Part shown: positions 53,112 through 61,858 of the stretch, one piece after another
Position numbering within the stretch: the stretch's first letter is position 1
Layout: every line of letters begins with the position of its first letter
Origin: Pseudomonas helmanticensis
GTDB taxonomy: Bacteria; Pseudomonadota; Gammaproteobacteria; Pseudomonadales; Pseudomonadaceae
Reading direction: 5' to 3'
Assembly (NCBI RefSeq): GCF_900182985.1
Contig: NZ_FXUY01000001.1
Span: 2,852,001-2,916,000 of the forward strand
Length of the DNA stretch: 64,000 bases
Translations under genes and position numbers: made by a program
The notes under the pieces: model-generated
What the model saw: the letters and a program-made list of their open reading frames with translations, nothing else
What the model was told of the DNA's origin: nothing
Databases searched by the model: none

Positions 53112-53465
53112 GGCGGGGTGTCCTGAATAGCGAGGTGGAAAAATTCTGTCCGGCATCTTACCGGGCGCGCCGCCGGGTTCAAAGTGCGGGCTGCAATTCT
53201 CGCCGATCCCCCATGATTTACGCGGTCTGGCGACGAACCGTCACACCGTCGATCCCTAAATCTCAGAAACCTTCGCAAGAAGCATTGGCACGTCTCGGAA
53301 AAAGGGTTAAGGTGGCGCCACTGTGCTGCTTGTGTCACTGAGAATCTCTACACGATATGTTGAATTTCGATCCAACCATCTACAAGAATTTTTCCTGCTC
53401 TTTGCACTCAGTCTCGGCCAGGGTTCTTCCTGAGTCGCAGTTATCTTTGTTCAAGGAGTTACACC
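53112..53465 (+). promoter_or_regulatory. Divergent dcd/csp upstream region and csp leader
   Basis: These 354 bp hold no gene. They include the dcd promoter side and, nearer the csp start, an AT-rich stretch likely to contain the csp promoter and a long 5' leader, as is usual for cold-shock genes. AAGGAG at 53453-53458 is the csp ribosome site. I cannot fix the transcription start. Confidence 0.4.
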
Positions 53466-53675
53466 ATGTCTAATCGCCAAACCGGTACCGTTAAGTGGTT
53501 CAACGATGAAAAAGGCTTCGGCTTCATCACTCCACAATCCGGTGACGACCTGTTCGTTCACTTCAAAGCTATCCAATCCGACGGCTTCAAAAGCCTGAAA
53601 GAAGGCCAACAGGTTTCTTTCATCGCTACCCGCGGTCAGAAAGGCATGCAAGCTGAAGAAGTACAAGTTATCTAA
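53466..53675 (+). CDS. Cold-shock domain protein (CspA family)
   Basis: 69-residue single OB-fold RNA/DNA chaperone. RNP1 (KGFGFITP) and RNP2 (DLFVHFKAI) are intact, and the start [10 protein letters not shown] is classical. It destabilises mRNA structure in the cytosol. Whether it is cold-induced cannot be read from sequence; the long untranslated leader suggests post-transcriptional control. A strong terminator follows. Confidence 0.96.
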   Translation: MSNRQTGTVKWFNDEKGFGFITPQSGDDLFVHFKAIQSDGFKSLKEGQQVSFIATRGQKGMQAEEVQVI

Positions 53676-53696
53676 CTTGTAGCTTCTTTAGAAAAG

Positions 53697-53725
53697 AGCC
53701 CCGCCCTTAAAAGCGGGGCTTTTTT
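53697..53725 (+). terminator. Terminator after csp
   Basis: A perfect 8-bp stem AGCCCCGC/GCGGGGCT is followed by a T-run of six. Confidence 0.93.
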
Positions 53726-53750
53726 GTGGGCGTCTGTTTTTCAGGCGCAA

Positions 53751-53820
53751 AAAAAGATCGCAGCCTGCGGCAGCTCCTACATGAATCCCTGTAAGAGCTG
53801 CCGCAGGCTGCGATGTTTTG
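53751..53820. repeat. REP element pair (family A)
   Basis: Inverted arms lie between the convergent csp and DUF481 genes; the right arm has small changes (GTAAGAGC, CGATGTTTT). Confidence 0.88.
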
Positions 53821-53828
53821 CTGGTGTC

Positions 53829-54836
53829 TTACCAGGCCACGCCAAACCCTGCGGTGTAACGGGTTTTGCTCAAGTCAGCATCGTTGGTGCCGCTGATGAT
53901 ATCGCGCTCGGCCTTGAGGTTCAGCGACGCCCAGTCCGTGACCTTGTAGCGCAAGCCCATCTCGGCATCCAGCGCATAGTCAGCCACGCCGGACAACGGC
54001 TTGCCGATTTCACCGTTAGTGAAGAACTCGACCTTTTTGCCGATCAGGTAACGGTTGTAGTCCCACTTCATTGCGACCGAGTAGAAGTTGTCCTTGCCGC
54101 CATCGCTGTACTCGTAATCGGTACGGTTGAGCAGCGAGCCCAGCGAGAACGCACCCAGCTCGTCATCCCAGAACTGATAACCCGGACCGGTACCGACCAC
54201 GCGCTGACGGGACAACTCTTCGACGTAATCACGCTTGTAATTCAAACGCCCCTGCCAGAACCATTTGTCCGTCAGGAAACGGTCGAGGGAGTATTCGGCG
54301 CGCCAGTTGTTGGTGGTGACCTCGTCGTCCTGCACTTCGCGGTTGTATTCGCCTTCGGCGGTGTGACGCCAGCGGCCGTGACGAGCAGACGTCTTGAAGC
54401 CAACGTCGTAGTCGTCGGTGTCCTTTTCAGCGCGCTGATAATCGAGCGCCATATCGACATTACCCTTCCAGACCAGATCCTCGACCACCGGTTTAGGCTT
54501 GAGAATCTGCTGAATGCTCGCCAGCTCGACCGTTCTCGGTGCTTCGCCATTGGCCAGGGTGACCTTGCCATCTTCAGCGGCGGTCAGCGATTTCGACACC
54601 TCTGCGGTGTAAGCGTCCTGCTTGACCAGCAAATGCTGATCACTGTTCAGAGTCTTGACCTCTTTCCAGTCAATCGTGACGGCACCGGCATACTTGGTCT
54701 GGATCAACAGCTTACCGCCATCGAACACGGTGATTGTGCCGCTCAACTTGTCACCGTTCTTCAACCAGACGGTGTCGGCAAGCAGGGGCGTAGACGCACT
54801 GAAAACAGCAAGGCACAGCAAGGTTCTGGACAACAT
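53829..54836 (-). CDS. DUF481 outer-membrane protein
   Basis: 335-residue exported protein with a signal peptide (TLLCLAVFSASTPLLA-D). The N-terminal ~90 residues (VWLKNGDKLSGTITVFDGGK, WKEVKTL) form a small beta domain. The C-terminal ~210 residues show the alternating aromatic pattern of a DUF481 beta-barrel (NWRAEYSLDRFLTDKWFWQG, SVAMKWDYNRYLIG) ending in YTAGFGVAW with a terminal aromatic residue for outer-membrane assembly. Function is not known. Confidence 0.9.
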   Translation of the reverse strand: MLSRTLLCLAVFSASTPLLADTVWLKNGDKLSGTITVFDGGKLLIQTKYAGAVTIDWKEVKTLNSDQHLLVKQDAYTAEVSKSLTAAEDGKVTLANGEAPRTVELASIQQILKPKPVVEDLVWKGNVDMALDYQRAEKDTDDYDVGFKTSARHGRWRHTAEGEYNREVQDDEVTTNNWRAEYSLDRFLTDKWFWQGRLNYKRDYVEELSRQRVVGTGPGYQFWDDELGAFSLGSLLNRTDYEYSDGGKDNFYSVAMKWDYNRYLIGKKVEFFTNGEIGKPLSGVADYALDAEMGLRYKVTDWASLNLKAERDIISGTNDADLSKTRYTAGFGVAW

Positions 54837-55000
54837 AAGCTAATCGAGGGCTCAGGTTTGCGAAAAAAGGTCGGCATTATCCGTAGGAATAAGACCCTGA
54901 CAAGGACTGACCGGACTATTTCTATTGAGTTCATTTCTCAACAGCGCGGCGACGGATTACCCTTGAACCAACATCACGCCGAAGTTCAGGAACCACGCCC

Positions 55001-55354
55001 GTGACAGACCCGACCCACGAAGCTGACAGCGAAGCGCAAATCCGACGCACGGCGCTCTACTCGACCCTCGCGCAAGTGCCCGAAGGTAAAGTCGTCAGCT
55101 ATGGCCAGTTAGCCGAACTCGCCGGATTGGGGCGCGCCGCGCGCTGGGTCGGCCGCACCTTAAGCCAGTTGCCTAGCGACACCAAACTGCCCTGGCACCG
55201 CGTATTGGGCGCCGGCGGTCGGATCAGCCTGCCGCTGGGCACACCCTCAGGCGATGAACAACGGGCGCGATTGCGCACGGAAGGCATCACCGTCCGGAAT
55301 AATCGTGTGGATATTCAGCGTCATGGCTGGCGTCCGGTAGAGCACAGCGGTTAG
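55001..55354 (+). CDS. Alkyltransferase-like protein (Atl, MGMT family)
   Basis: 117-residue DNA-damage recognition protein. It matches the DNA-binding domain of O6-alkylguanine-DNA alkyltransferase (VPEGKVVSYGQLAELAGLGRAARWVGRTL in parts). The active-site PCHR motif is PWHRV (W65), so it cannot accept an alkyl group. Known Atl proteins bind O6-alkylguanine and hand the lesion to nucleotide excision repair. It is 43 bp upstream of ampG on the same strand. Confidence 0.92.
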   Translation: MTDPTHEADSEAQIRRTALYSTLAQVPEGKVVSYGQLAELAGLGRAARWVGRTLSQLPSDTKLPWHRVLGAGGRISLPLGTPSGDEQRARLRTEGITVRNNRVDIQRHGWRPVEHSG

Positions 55355-55397
55355 AGTGCGCGCTTTGTTTTCGCAATCTTGAGGCAGACTTCAGCCC

Positions 55398-56957
55398 ATG
55401 CCCCGTAAAACCTGGCGCGCCGCGCTCGCCGCCTATGCCAGTCCTTCGACGCTCGTGCTGTTGTTGCTCGGTTTCGCCGCCGGCCTGCCGTACATGCTGG
55501 TGTTTTCGACGCTTTCAGTCTGGCTGCGTGAAGCGGGCGTCGCCCGTGAAACCATCGGTTACGCCAGCCTGATCGGTCTGGCCTATGCGTTCAAATGGGT
55601 CTGGTCACCGTTACTCGACCAATGGCGCCTGCCGTTGCTCGGCAAGCTTGGCCGTCGCCGTTCATGGCTGGTGCTCTCACAGGTGCTGGTGATCCTCGGC
55701 CTGATCGGCATGGGTTTCTGCGATCCGCAGAAACATCTGTCCTGGCTGATCGCAATTGCCGTTGTCGTCGCTTTCGCCTCTGCCACCCAGGACATTGCGG
55801 TCGACGCCTATCGCCTGGAAATCGCCGAGGACAACCGTCAGGCCGCCCTCGCCGCCAGCTACATGTCCGGTTATCGTGTCGCAGCCCTGCTCGCCACTGC
55901 TGGCGCACTGTTTTTCGCTGAAGGCTTCGGCTCGACTGGCTTCAACTATAAACACTCGGCCTGGACCGGCACTTACGTGCTGTTCGGCGCATTGATGGTG
56001 CCCGCGCTGCTGACCACGCTGTTCATGCGCGAGCCACCCGTGCCGTTGCGCACCCAGCTGCAGGCCGGGCGCTACACCTTCATGCATCAATTGATGTCGG
56101 TATTCGTGCTGATCGTCCTGCTGGTGTCCGTACCGGCGATGTTCACCCAGCTCTACAACACCGACTTCGCCAGCGTGCTGTTCGGCGGCATGAGCCCGCT
56201 TGACCTGCTGCTCGAAGACCGCGCCTTCCTGCGCGCCATTCTCTATACGCTGCTGACCGGTCTGTGCCTGTCGACCATGGGCCGCCGCGGCTTGGCGCCG
56301 GTACTGACGCCAGTCAACGACTTCATCCTGCGTTACCGCTGGCAGGCGCTGTTGCTGCTCGGCCTGATCGCCACCTATCGAATGTCGGACACGGTGATGG
56401 GCGTCATGGCCAACGTGTTCTATATCGACCAGGGTTTCACCAAGGATCAGATCGCCAGCGTGAGCAAGATCTTCGGCCTGATCATGACCCTCGTCGGTGC
56501 AGGCATGGGCGGTCTGCTGATCGTGCGTTTCGGCATTCTGCCGATTCTGTTCATCGGCGGCGTAGCCTCGGCGGCGACCAACCTGCTGTTCGTGATGCTG
56601 GCCGACATGGGCCCGAACCTGCAGATGCTGGTGGTGACCATTTCCCTCGACAACTTCAGCTCGGGCCTCGCCACATCGGCGTTCGTTGCCTATTTGTCGA
56701 GCCTGACCAACCTGAAGTTCTCGGCGACGCAATACGCCCTGCTCAGCTCGATCATGCTGCTGCTGCCACGCCTGATGGGGGGGTATTCCGGGGTGATGGT
56801 CGAGAAGTTCGGGTATCACAGCTTCTTCCTCATCACCGCCCTGCTTGGCGTGCCGACCCTGGTGCTGATCGCCCTGCACTGGTTCCAGGAAAGCCGCCGC
56901 GCAGGCCCGACACCAACGCCGGAGCCGGTACCGACGCCGGTCGCGGAAGAATCGTAA
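55398..56957 (+). CDS. ampG: AmpG-type muropeptide permease (MFS)
   Basis: 519-residue inner-membrane transporter with 12-14 helices. AmpG features include LLLGFAAGLPYMLVFSTLSV in part, WLREAGVARETIGYASLIGLAY, DAYRLEIAEDNRQAALAASYMSGYR in parts, and RMSDTVMGVMANVFYIDQGF. It imports anhydromuropeptides for cell-wall recycling and in many species affects ampC induction. The C-terminal Pro/Thr-rich tail is cytosolic. Confidence 0.94.
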   Translation: MPRKTWRAALAAYASPSTLVLLLLGFAAGLPYMLVFSTLSVWLREAGVARETIGYASLIGLAYAFKWVWSPLLDQWRLPLLGKLGRRRSWLVLSQVLVILGLIGMGFCDPQKHLSWLIAIAVVVAFASATQDIAVDAYRLEIAEDNRQAALAASYMSGYRVAALLATAGALFFAEGFGSTGFNYKHSAWTGTYVLFGALMVPALLTTLFMREPPVPLRTQLQAGRYTFMHQLMSVFVLIVLLVSVPAMFTQLYNTDFASVLFGGMSPLDLLLEDRAFLRAILYTLLTGLCLSTMGRRGLAPVLTPVNDFILRYRWQALLLLGLIATYRMSDTVMGVMANVFYIDQGFTKDQIASVSKIFGLIMTLVGAGMGGLLIVRFGILPILFIGGVASAATNLLFVMLADMGPNLQMLVVTISLDNFSSGLATSAFVAYLSSLTNLKFSATQYALLSSIMLLLPRLMGGYSGVMVEKFGYHSFFLITALLGVPTLVLIALHWFQESRRAGPTPTPEPVPTPVAEES

Positions 56958-57086
56958 GACGTTTCCTCAACGGCGGGAGGAATCCCGCCGTTGAACCTCT
57001 CCACCGGCCGCACGCCTGTACGTCAGCAAAACTCGCCGGTACACTGCTCCGTCATTTCCAGTCATAGCAACCGACAACGGCCAACC

Positions 57087-58802
57087 ATGCGCACCAGTCA
57101 ATTTTTGCTCGCCACACAGAAAGAAACGCCTTCCGATGCGGTCGTCATCAGCCACCAGCTGATGCTGCGCGCCGGCATGATCCGCAAACTCGCCTCGGGC
57201 CTGTACACCTGGCTGCCGATGGGCCTGCGGGTTATGCGCAAGGTTGAAGCCATCGTTCGCGAAGAGATGAACGCCGCCGGCTCTCTGGAAGTGTTGATGC
57301 CGAGCACCCAACCGGCCGAGCTGTGGCAGGAATCGGGGCGCTGGGAAGAATACGGCCCTGAGCTGCTGCGCATCAAAGACCGCCACGGTCGCGACTTCTG
57401 CGCGGGCCCGACCCACGAAGAAGTGATCACCGATCTGATGCGCAACGAGTTGAGCAGCTACAAACAGCTGCCAATCAACCTGTACCAGATCCAGACCAAA
57501 TTCCGTGACGAAATCCGTCCACGCTTCGGTTTGATGCGCGGCCGCGAATTCATCATGAAGGACTCGTACTCCTTCCACGCGGATCAGGCGTCGCTGCAGA
57601 TCACTTATGACCGCATGCATGAAGCCTACTGCAACATCTTCACGCGTCTGGGCCTGAAATTCCGTCCGGTTGAAGCCGACAACGGTTCGATCGGCGGCGC
57701 CGGCTCCCACGAATTCCACGTGCTGGCCGAATCCGGCGAAGACGACATCGTCTTCAGCAACGGTTCCGACTACGCGGCGAACATCGAGAAGGCCGAAGCG
57801 GTGCCTCGCGAGACTTCGCGCGCTGCTGCGACCGAAGAGCTGCGCCTGGTCGATACGCCAGACACCAAAACCATCGCGGCGCTGGTGGAAAAATTCAATC
57901 TGCCGATTGAAAAGACCATCAAGACCCTGATCGTGCGCGCCGAAGAAGAAGGCAAACTGATCGCACTGGTCATCCGTGGCGACCACGAACTCAACGAAAT
58001 CAAGGCTGCCCAGCAACCAGGCGTGGCCAACCCGCTGGTCATGGCCACCGATGCCGAACTGCGTGACGCCATTGGCGCCGGCGCCGGTTCGCTCGGCCCG
58101 CTGAACCTGCCACTGCCAATCATCATCGACCGTTCGGTCGAGCTGATGAGCGACTTCGGCATCGGCGCGAACATCGATGACAAGCATTACTTCGGCGTGA
58201 ACTGGGAGCGTGATTTGCCAGTTCCGACCGTAGCTGATCTGCGCAACGTTGTTGCCGGCGACCCAAGCCCGGACGGCAAGGGCACGCTGGAAATCAAACG
58301 CGGCATCGAAGTCGGGCACATCTTCCAGCTGGGCAACAAGTACAGCAAGGCGATGAAGTGCGAAGTGCTGGGCGAGAACGGCAAGCCAGTGACCCTGGAA
58401 ATGGGTTGCTATGGCATCGGCGTTTCCCGCGTGGTGGCTGCCGCCATCGAGCAGAACAACGACGCCAACGGCATCATCTGGAGCGACACCCTCGCGCCAT
58501 TCCAGATCGCCCTGGTACCGCTGCGTTATGAAACCGAGCAGGTGCGCGAAGCCACCGACAAGCTGTACGCCGAACTGACGGCGGCCGGCTTCGAAGTGCT
58601 GCTGGACGATCGCGACAAGAAAACCAGCCCGGGCATCAAGTTCGCGGACATGGAGCTGATCGGCATTCCACACCGGATCGTGGTCAGCGACCGCGGCCTC
58701 GCCGAAGGCAACCTGGAATACAAGAGCCGGACCGAAGGCGAAGCGCAAGCACTGCCGGTGGCCGACGTATTGTCCTTCCTGCAGGCCCGTATCCGCCGCT
58801 GA
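57087..58802 (+). CDS. proS: Prolyl-tRNA synthetase
   Basis: 571-residue class II aminoacyl-tRNA synthetase that charges tRNA-Pro. The start [19 protein letters not shown] at 57087 gives the standard length. Motif 1 ([20 protein letters not shown]), motif 2 ([26 protein letters not shown] in parts), the INS editing domain (residues ~240-400) and motif 3 ([17 protein letters not shown]) are all present. A lipoprotein gene follows after 17 bp and may be co-transcribed. Confidence 0.97.
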   Translation: MRTSQFLLATQKETPSDAVVISHQLMLRAGMIRKLASGLYTWLPMGLRVMRKVEAIVREEMNAAGSLEVLMPSTQPAELWQESGRWEEYGPELLRIKDRHGRDFCAGPTHEEVITDLMRNELSSYKQLPINLYQIQTKFRDEIRPRFGLMRGREFIMKDSYSFHADQASLQITYDRMHEAYCNIFTRLGLKFRPVEADNGSIGGAGSHEFHVLAESGEDDIVFSNGSDYAANIEKAEAVPRETSRAAATEELRLVDTPDTKTIAALVEKFNLPIEKTIKTLIVRAEEEGKLIALVIRGDHELNEIKAAQQPGVANPLVMATDAELRDAIGAGAGSLGPLNLPLPIIIDRSVELMSDFGIGANIDDKHYFGVNWERDLPVPTVADLRNVVAGDPSPDGKGTLEIKRGIEVGHIFQLGNKYSKAMKCEVLGENGKPVTLEMGCYGIGVSRVVAAAIEQNNDANGIIWSDTLAPFQIALVPLRYETEQVREATDKLYAELTAAGFEVLLDDRDKKTSPGIKFADMELIGIPHRIVVSDRGLAEGNLEYKSRTEGEAQALPVADVLSFLQARIRR

Positions 58803-58819
58803 AACCAGATAGAGACGTC

Positions 58820-59773
58820 ATGTTCAAGCGAAACACCTTAGGCCTCGGAGGCACCGCCCTGTGCGGTGCCCTGCTGGTCAGCGGCTGTGCCAATCACATG
58901 TCACAACGCAGCGAGCACGAAGAGCGGGTCGAGCGAAAGTTGCTCGACCATAGCCTGCAGATTGATGTCGGTGAGCCTAAGGCGCTTGAGCTGCCGCAGC
59001 GTCGCGTGAAGATCAACGAACAGAAGACTTTTGAAGTCACCGAGTTCGAGGTCACCCGTCATTACGATCGCTACACGCCGTACCAGCCTTGGCGGGAGGT
59101 CTACGAGATTCCGCTGGGCGTGGTGGCCGTGGTCGGTGGTGTCGGCGCGAATGTGGTCAACGTGTTTGCGCTCGGCAGTCTGCCGGACAGCGTGACCAAG
59201 GACTGGCTCAGCTACGGTTTCGCCGGGCTCAACCCGTTCATGAACGTGCAATCCAACGGTCGTGCGCAGCAGAATCTGGCCGGCATCGATGAAGTCCAGC
59301 GCGACAAGCGCACGGAGTACTCGAGCCTGCCGTGGAGCGAGCGTCCGGTGCAGGTCAAGGCCGGCAAGCAGACCTTCGACATGACCACCGATCGCAACGG
59401 CGTTCTGCGCCTGAACCTGCTCGACAGCCCATTTGCCGAAAATAACCTCAATCATGTCGGCAAACTGCAGATCAGCGTCGAAGACGCCAAGGATGACGTG
59501 CACTCGGACTCGACGCTGATGATCAGCAGTCACCTGCGCGGCAAACTGCTGGAAGCGCACGGGCTGATTTATGACGATCTGGAAGACGACGAAGTGAGTC
59601 AGTGGGTACACCGGGTCAAACGTCTGTCGGAACTGGGTCTGGAAGAAGAAGCCAGCGAACTGGAACAAAGCCTGATCGAACTGACGCGTAACGATCCTGA
59701 GTTGCAGACTGAGTTTCTCAAGTCGCTGACCAAGGATGCGGGGCGTCTGGTGGCGGATCCGGGACCGAATTAA
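58820..59773 (+). CDS. Putative lipoprotein of unknown function
   Basis: 317-residue envelope protein with a signal and lipobox (GALLVSGC). A charged helical segment (SEHEERVERKLLDHSL) is followed by a beta-rich region, a glycine-rich hydrophobic stretch (IPLGVVAVVGGVGANVVNVFALG) and an acidic helical C-terminus (YDDLEDDEVSQWVHRVKRLSELGLEEEASE in parts). I recognise no catalytic motif. It is 17 bp after proS. It is probably anchored to the outer membrane. Confidence 0.78.
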   Translation: MFKRNTLGLGGTALCGALLVSGCANHMSQRSEHEERVERKLLDHSLQIDVGEPKALELPQRRVKINEQKTFEVTEFEVTRHYDRYTPYQPWREVYEIPLGVVAVVGGVGANVVNVFALGSLPDSVTKDWLSYGFAGLNPFMNVQSNGRAQQNLAGIDEVQRDKRTEYSSLPWSERPVQVKAGKQTFDMTTDRNGVLRLNLLDSPFAENNLNHVGKLQISVEDAKDDVHSDSTLMISSHLRGKLLEAHGLIYDDLEDDEVSQWVHRVKRLSELGLEEEASELEQSLIELTRNDPELQTEFLKSLTKDAGRLVADPGPN

Positions 59774-59779
59774 GGCCTA

Positions 59780-59858
59780 TTAAAAGATCGCAGCCTGCGG
59801 CAGCTCCTACATTGGAACGCATTTTCCTGTAGGAGCTGCCGAAGGCTGCGATCTTTTG
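59780..59858. repeat. REP element pair (family A)
   Basis: Inverted arms lie between convergent genes; the right arm has GCCGAAGGCTGC, as at 26921-27003. Confidence 0.9.
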
Positions 59859-59861
59859 ACT

Positions 59862-60923
59862 TTAACGCTCAAACAACTCCATCTGCTCAAACCCTCCGCG
59901 CAAATCCTCCAGCCGCACCCCAACCCCCAACAACCGCACCGGTTTCCCGCCGCGATTGAACGCCTGCGTCAACATCAACTGATAACTGCCCAGATCCCGC
60001 CCTGCCCCGGCCTGCTCCAGCGTCGTCTGGGTAAAGTCATGGAACTTCACTTTGACGAACGGTTTGCCCGGTCGGTAACTGCTGTCGATCCGCGCCATGC
60101 GGGTTTTCAGGGTGTCGAGCAACTCCGGCAACTTATCCAGGCAACTGCGCAAATCCGGCAGATCAACGTCGTAGGTATTTTCCACGCTGATCGACTGACG
60201 CCGACTGTCGTTGTGCACCAAGCGCTCATCAATCCCACGCGCCAGACTCCACAGTCGTTCACCGAAACTGCCGAATTCGCGTACCAGCGCCAGTTTGTCC
60301 CACTCGCGCAATTGCGAGCAGTCGACGATGCCGTGCTTGCCCAGCTTGTCGGCGGTGACTTTGCCGACGCCGTGCAATTTGCTCACCGGCAAACCGCTGA
60401 CAAAGTCCTCGACCTGATCCGGGGTAATCACGAACAAACCGTTGGGCTTTTTCCAGTCACTGGCAATTTTCGCCAGAAACTTGTTCGGCGCTACGCCAGC
60501 GGAAACGGTGATGTGCAATTGATTGGAGACCCGGCGACGAATGTCCTGGGCGATACGCGTGGCGCTGCCGCCGAAATGCGCGCTGTCCGACACATCCAGA
60601 TAAGCCTCATCCAGTGACAACGGCTCGATCAGGTCGGTGTAGTCGGCAAAGATCGTGTGAATTTCTTTCGAGGCTTCGCGATAGGCGTCCATGCGCGGCT
60701 TGACGATGGTCAGGTCCGGGCACAGTTTCAAGGCATGCCCCGAAGCCATCGCCGAACGCACGCCATACGCCCGCGCCTCATAGTTGCAGGTGGCGATCAC
60801 CCCACGCCGATCCGCCGAACCACCCACCGCCAACGGCTTGCCGGCCAGACGCGGGTCATCGCGCATCTCGATGGCGGCGTAGAAACAATCGCAGTCGATG
60901 TGGATGATTTTTCGCTGAGTCAT
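59862..60923 (-). CDS. dinB: DNA polymerase IV
   Basis: 353-residue Y-family translesion polymerase. Palm motifs with catalytic acids are present (IHIDCDCFYAAIEM, LSLDEAYLDVSDS). The fingers (GVIATCNYEARAYGVRSAM), thumb helix-hairpin-helix (LPVSKLHGVGKVTADKLGKHGI) and little-finger domain (RRQSISVENTYDVDL) are complete. A beta-clamp-binding peptide is at the C-terminus (MELFER). It acts in damage tolerance and is often SOS-controlled; I do not see a convincing LexA site upstream. Confidence 0.95.
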   Translation of the reverse strand: MTQRKIIHIDCDCFYAAIEMRDDPRLAGKPLAVGGSADRRGVIATCNYEARAYGVRSAMASGHALKLCPDLTIVKPRMDAYREASKEIHTIFADYTDLIEPLSLDEAYLDVSDSAHFGGSATRIAQDIRRRVSNQLHITVSAGVAPNKFLAKIASDWKKPNGLFVITPDQVEDFVSGLPVSKLHGVGKVTADKLGKHGIVDCSQLREWDKLALVREFGSFGERLWSLARGIDERLVHNDSRRQSISVENTYDVDLPDLRSCLDKLPELLDTLKTRMARIDSSYRPGKPFVKVKFHDFTQTTLEQAGAGRDLGSYQLMLTQAFNRGGKPVRLLGVGVRLEDLRGGFEQMELFER

Positions 60924-61162
60924 GTCAGAAAAGGAAACGTGGCGAGCCGGATCGGCAGTATCTCACCGACACCTGTATATAGCACCAGTGGTATGAATGT
61001 TCTTTTACGCGTGTAGGAAAACAGCTTTGAATTTATTTTATCAATCGAACAACGCCCTCCAATAGAGCTGAAAGCCTTGCCCCGCCTGACCTGCAGCGCG
61101 AAAAACACCCGAGAAAAAACGCTAACCGATTGAACCTCAACAGATTTTATCCAGATTGCGGG
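60924..61162. other. Intergenic region, no gene seen
   Basis: About 240 bp between dinB and the first tRNA promoter, AT-richer than the flanks. It holds no supported ORF or strong hairpin and must contain the dinB promoter. Confidence 0.6.
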
Positions 61163-61190
61163 TTGACACCCCCGCGTTCCTCTGTAGAAT
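61163..61190 (+). promoter_or_regulatory. Sigma-70 promoter of tRNA-fMet gene 1
   Basis: TTGACA (61163-61168), a 16-bp spacer and TAGAAT (61185-61190) lie 13 bp before the tRNA. Confidence 0.85.
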
Positions 61191-61203
61191 GCCGACACAC
61201 AGA

Positions 61204-61280
<77 letters not shown>

Positions 61281-61286
61281 AACATC

Positions 61287-61318
61287 AAAAAAGGCTACTC
61301 GAAAGAGTGGCCTTTTTT
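61287..61318 (+). terminator. Terminator of tRNA-fMet gene 1
   Basis: A stem AAAAAAGGCTACTC/GAGTGGCCTTTTTT with a GAAA tetraloop (one G-U pair) lies directly after the tRNA. Confidence 0.93.
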
Positions 61319-61461
61319 GTGCGCGTCTGTTTTGTGGTTTTCTTCTACTTATAGAGAAGTAATCGCCAAACAGGAATTCGTTGCATTTCCGATGCTTAAC
61401 GCTCCAACTGCGACCGTTTGACGCTATTGCACACTTATTTGACCCTTTATGGGATTAGCGG

Positions 61462-61489
61462 TTGACACCCTGTCGTTCCTCTGTAGAAT
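61462..61489 (+). promoter_or_regulatory. Sigma-70 promoter of tRNA-fMet gene 2
   Basis: TTGACA (61462-61467), a 16-bp spacer and TAGAAT (61484-61489). It is the same as copy 1 apart from changes in the spacer. Confidence 0.85.
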
Positions 61490-61502
61490 GCCGCCACACA
61501 GA

Positions 61503-61579
<77 letters not shown>

Positions 61580-61585
61580 AACATC

Positions 61586-61617
61586 AAAAAAGGCTACTCG
61601 AAAGAGTGGCCTTTTTT
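61586..61617 (+). terminator. Terminator of tRNA-fMet gene 2
   Basis: The same GAAA-tetraloop stem as after copy 1. The following 61618-61858 has no gene and must hold the mprF promoter and leader. Confidence 0.93.
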
Positions 61618-61858
61618 GTATCTGTCGAAAAAGTCCTTTCGCAACAATGATCTGTCATCGTGCAGTGAATCGTCCAGGATCGTCAGACGCGCCAAGTTGC
61701 GACTATGCTTTGAGTCGCAGGCATGACGTCTGCAATCCATGACTGCCCTCGCCGATACCCGGTGAGAGGCGTAGTATTTTGTGATTATTTTTTTCTACAG
61801 GGATTGGTAACTTGGCTGGATACCCCCATCCTGTCGCGCACAATCCAAGAGGTGATTG

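Noticed and set aside
2654..59858. CRISPR array from repeated palindromes
   Set aside because: The repeats are scattered singly between genes, not regularly spaced with unique spacers, and no cas genes are present.
61618..61858. Riboswitch or PmrA box in the mprF leader
   Set aside because: There is some local pairing (CTCGCC...GGTGAGAG), but no known riboswitch core and no CTTAAG-type PmrA repeat.
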